Source: Nitrospirota bacterium (GTDB lineage Bacteria; Nitrospirota; Thermodesulfovibrionia; UBA6902). Taken from it: a stretch of 6,878 nt of DNA. Within the stretch, counting starts at the first letter, position 1. Each line of letters begins with the position of its first letter. The stretch lies in contig JAJRVB010000168.1 of NCBI GenBank assembly GCA_024277515.1, positions 1 through 6,878 on the forward strand. Reading direction: 5' to 3'. A model generated the notes under the pieces. That model ran no database searches. It worked only from the letters and a program-made list of their open reading frames with translations, and had not been told where the DNA came from. Made by a program: the position numbers and the translations under genes. This document shows, in pieces, positions 4,340 through 6,878 of the stretch.

Positions 4340-6673
4340 ATGAAAAAAATTACGATAAAGGGAGTCAGCAAGGGCAGACGAACCCCTTCCCGGGTCCTTG
4401 AGGAGCAGATCCAGGAGGCCGTCAGAAAGGGTGCGCGGAGCCTCAGCATTGTTGCCGATGGTCAGCATGGTATCGGCGGCCGTATATGGCCGCGAGGTGA
4501 GTCCGTAAAAATCACTATTGAAGGTCCGGTTGGACAGAGGTGCGGCAGTATGGGCATGTTCGGGACCGAGATTGTGGTAAAGGGCAGCGCATCTGATGAT
4601 GCAGGCTGGATCAACTGCGGGGCGAATATAACTGTCCTTGGTGACGTCACAAACGGCGCTCACAATGCAGCTGCACAGGGGAAATTATACGTGCAGGGCG
4701 GGGGCGGAGCACGCTGTGACACCATGACAAAGCATAACCCTAAATTCGATCCCCCTGAATCATGGTACTTCAGGGATGTTGGCGACACGTTTGCCGAATT
4801 CAAGGCAGGCGGGATCGCGGTTGTCTGCGGCGTAAATCCGAGAAATACGGAAAACATCCTCGGCTATCGTCCGTGCGTCGGTATGGTCGGAGGGGTTGTT
4901 TACTTCCGGGGTCCTATGCAGGGCTATAGTGAAACCGATGTCAGACTGACAGAACTCACCGGACAGGACTGGACATGGCTGACGAACAAAATGAAGCCTT
5001 ATCTGAAAGCCATTAAACGGGCTGATTATTATAAAGAACTCACAAGATCAATCACGGACTGGAAAAAGCTTGTCCCCTATACAGCACAGGAAAGGGCCAA
5101 GAGAAGGCCCTTCAGTATGTCAATGGAGGAATTCCGTGCAAATACATGGGAAAAGGAAGTCGGCAAGGGCGGAATATTCGGAGAGTATCTCACACATCCG
5201 CTCACCATTCTTCCGTATATAACAACGGGTGATGACAGGAGGTTCAAGCCTCTATGGAACAATTATAAATACGCGCCCCCCTGTGAGTATGCGTGTCCCA
5301 CAGGCATACCGACCCAGAAACGCGCACAGCTCATCAGGGCGGACAGGATGCACGAGGCGCTGGAACTGATCCTTCAGTACAGTCCCCTTCCCGCTTCAGT
5401 ATGCGGAGAGATCTGCCCCAACCTCTGCATGCAGGCATGTACAAGAGACCGGGTGGACAAGGCCTTCAATATAAAGGAGATGGGAAAGGCGAGCCTCGAA
5501 GTCAAGGCGCCGAAGCCGGGCAGAAAAACAGACAAAAAAGTAGCGGTCATAGGCGGCGGCCCGGGCGGACTTTCCGTTGCATGGCAGCTCGCACTGAAGG
5601 GGCATTCTGTTGACCTTTATGAGGCAGAGAAAAAACTGGGCGGCAAGCTTGAGCTCTGCATACCGAGAGAGAGACTGCCGCAGAAAGTACTCCGCAGGGA
5701 AATTGAGCGTTTTAAAGATATCGGAGTAAACGTCAATCTCAACACAAAGGTGACCAGGCAGAAGTTCGACCAGATATACAGATCTCACGACACCGTAATC
5801 GTAGCCTGCGGCGCTCACAAGCCGAGGATGATGAAACTGACAGGGGCAAAGGACATGGTCTCGGCCTATGATTTCCTGAAGGGAATAAATATCGGCAGCA
5901 GTCCGGACCTGAAGGGCAGAAACGTTGTAATTATCGGCGCAGGCAATGTCGGTATGGACGTAGCTGCCGAGGCATACAAGTGCGGGGCAAAACATGTTAC
6001 TGCGGTTGATATTCAGGAACCGGCGGCATCCGGAAAAGAACTTGAGATAGCAAAGGCCCTCGGCACAGAGCTGCTCTGGCCCAAATTTACAGACAAATAC
6101 GTTAAAAAAGAAAAGAAAATATATTTTACCGACGGATCATCCCTCAAGGCAGACCTTGTGGTAGTGTCTATTGGGGACATGCCGATGACAGAATTCCTGC
6201 CGCCATCCGTTCATACGGACAAACACGGCTGGATCGTGGCGGATGAGGCCGGCCATACTTCAAACCCCAGGGTCTTTGCAACGGGTGACGCGACAAGGCT
6301 CGGTCTGGTCACGCACGCCATAGGCCAGGGGAGAAAGGCAGCGGATGCCGTGCATGCCCTGCTTTCCGGACGGTCCTACAACATGCCTCCGATAAAACCT
6401 ATGGTGCCGTATGAAAAGATCAAGACAGCATACTATGATGTGTGCCACGGTGAGCCCTTTGCCCCAAAAGAAGAGGCCAACCGCTGCATGTCCTGCGCAG
6501 TATGCAGAGACTGCCACATGTGCGAAGCCACCTGTTATTACGGGGCGATCAGCAGGAAGGAATACGAAGACGGTTCGTATGAATACATGGTCGATAAAAA
6601 CCTCTGCATAGGCTGCGGCTTCTGCGCCGGTATCTGCCCCTGCGGAGTCTGGGAAATGGAAGAGAATATTTAA
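4340..6673 (+). CDS. GltB GXGXG domain fused to GltD-like FAD/NAD(P) oxidoreductase with C-terminal ferredoxin domain
   Basis: This 777-residue fusion probably completes the glutamate synthase and feeds it electrons. Residues 1 to about 205 are the glycine-rich beta-helix (GXGXG) domain that follows the FMN barrel in GltB. A linker leads to a GltD-type N-terminal Fe-S region with C315, C319, C355, C359, C363 and C367. The FAD Rossmann motif is VIGGGPGG (403-410), with Glu428 at the end of the next strand. A second Rossmann motif, IGAGNVGMD (532-540), would bind NAD(P)H; Asp557 stands where NADPH enzymes usually have basic residues, hinting at NADH. FATGDA (646-651) closes the FAD site. The C-terminus carries C716, C719, C722, C725, C728, C732 and then C756-x2-C759-x2-C762-x3-C766, probably two [4Fe-4S] clusters. 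The ATG at 4340 has no recognisable Shine-Dalgarno and lies 18 bases after the previous stop in the same frame. Separate GltD proteins are about 450-500 residues. Confidence 0.88.
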   Translation: MKKITIKGVSKGRRTPSRVLEEQIQEAVRKGARSLSIVADGQHGIGGRIWPRGESVKITIEGPVGQRCGSMGMFGTEIVVKGSASDDAGWINCGANITVLGDVTNGAHNAAAQGKLYVQGGGGARCDTMTKHNPKFDPPESWYFRDVGDTFAEFKAGGIAVVCGVNPRNTENILGYRPCVGMVGGVVYFRGPMQGYSETDVRLTELTGQDWTWLTNKMKPYLKAIKRADYYKELTRSITDWKKLVPYTAQERAKRRPFSMSMEEFRANTWEKEVGKGGIFGEYLTHPLTILPYITTGDDRRFKPLWNNYKYAPPCEYACPTGIPTQKRAQLIRADRMHEALELILQYSPLPASVCGEICPNLCMQACTRDRVDKAFNIKEMGKASLEVKAPKPGRKTDKKVAVIGGGPGGLSVAWQLALKGHSVDLYEAEKKLGGKLELCIPRERLPQKVLRREIERFKDIGVNVNLNTKVTRQKFDQIYRSHDTVIVACGAHKPRMMKLTGAKDMVSAYDFLKGINIGSSPDLKGRNVVIIGAGNVGMDVAAEAYKCGAKHVTAVDIQEPAASGKELEIAKALGTELLWPKFTDKYVKKEKKIYFTDGSSLKADLVVVSIGDMPMTEFLPPSVHTDKHGWIVADEAGHTSNPRVFATGDATRLGLVTHAIGQGRKAADAVHALLSGRSYNMPPIKPMVPYEKIKTAYYDVCHGEPFAPKEEANRCMSCAVCRDCHMCEATCYYGAISRKEYEDGSYEYMVDKNLCIGCGFCAGICPCGVWEMEENI

Positions 6674-6680
6674 AAGAAAA

Positions 6681-6730
6681 TGACGAATAGCGAGTGACGA
6701 ACCTCGATTCACGAACTGAAAAACTCGTCA
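6681..6730. repeat. Short degenerate TGACGAA repeats after the operon
   Basis: TGACGAA occurs at 6681-6687 and 6695-6701, 14 bases apart. ACGAA follows at 6711-6715, and the inverted form TCGTCA is at 6725-6730. This starts eight bases after the operon stop. It looks like a degenerate intergenic repeat and not a convincing terminator, since no strong stem with a U-tract forms. Confidence 0.45.
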
Positions 6731-6823
6731 ATCTCCGTTATTATTTTTCTGCTTGACCTGAATGAACAACCCCGCAGCAAAGCTTCATGGAAGGGATTTT
6801 ATAATATAAATAATTCTCCTTAA

Positions 6824-6848
6824 TTTTGATCTTTGGTTTTTGATTTTT
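6824..6848. repeat. T-rich TTTTGAT repeat
   Basis: TTTTGAT occurs at 6824-6830 and 6838-6844, again with a 14-base period, inside a T-rich run. It is probably a low-complexity intergenic repeat. A U-rich transcript end is conceivable, but no stem precedes it. Confidence 0.35.
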
Positions 6849-6878
6849 ACATTTCACTGTCCAAATGATACCTGTAAC

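Larger units (their letters stand above)
6674..6878. other. AT-rich intergenic tail without a gene
   Basis: No supported coding region, RNA gene or clear terminator is seen in these 205 bases. They hold the TGACGAA repeats, a stretch CCCCGCAGC (6770-6778) with only a weak AGC/GCT inverted match beside it, a TATAAT at 6800-6805 without a convincing -35, and T-rich repeats (6824-6848). Where the operon transcript ends is not evident. Confidence 0.5.

Noticed and set aside
5396..5995. Long minus-strand open frame (199 codons) opposite the GltD-like part
   Set aside because: It lies wholly inside the well-supported oxidoreductase gene, shows no recognisable domain and no promoter or ribosome-binding context; it is an antisense shadow.
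6744..6788. Minus-strand mini-ORF of 15 codons starting at the CAT at 6786-6788
   Set aside because: Too short, no well-placed Shine-Dalgarno and no recognisable feature; likely chance.
6800..6805. TATAAT as a promoter for a gene to the right
   Set aside because: A perfect hexamer, but the region is AT-rich, there is no -35 at 16-18 bases and no gene follows inside the window.

Overview
The window carries one recognisable metabolic module plus flanking material. From left to right: the 5' part of a phosphomannomutase/phosphoglucomutase gene on the minus strand that runs off the left edge; a divergent small lipoprotein gene on the plus strand; an apparently structured 240-base intergenic region; and a three-gene plus-strand operon for a split glutamate synthase (GOGAT). 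A roughly 200-base AT-rich tail with short degenerate repeats follows, in which I see no gene.

The three GOGAT genes correspond to domains that most bacteria carry in two large polypeptides, GltB and GltD. The first is a stand-alone class II glutamine amidotransferase that would release ammonia from glutamine. The second is the FMN-binding synthase domain with an N-terminal pair of [4Fe-4S] ferredoxin motifs. The third fuses the GXGXG beta-helix domain of GltB to a GltD-like FAD/NAD(P) oxidoreductase and ends in a second cysteine-rich ferredoxin-like domain. Together they should convert glutamine plus 2-oxoglutarate into two glutamates, fed with electrons from NAD(P)H and/or ferredoxin. The first two genes overlap by 22 bases. 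The second and third are 18 bases apart and lie in the same reading frame, separated by one TGA stop.

The operon appears to have its own sigma70-type promoter (about 1391-1420). Its predicted leader of about 145 bases contains a terminator-like stem-loop with a U-tract and two more hairpins, some with mutually exclusive pairings, which suggests attenuation or another RNA-level control. Three predicted promoters in the window share an extended -10 of the form TGTTATxxT.

The lipobox with Ser at +2 suggests a diderm. The Fe-S-rich, archaeal-type split GOGAT, moderate GC content and AT-rich repetitive intergenic tail fit an anaerobe such as a Nitrospirota or Desulfobacterota member. That placement is inference and not proven by the sequence.
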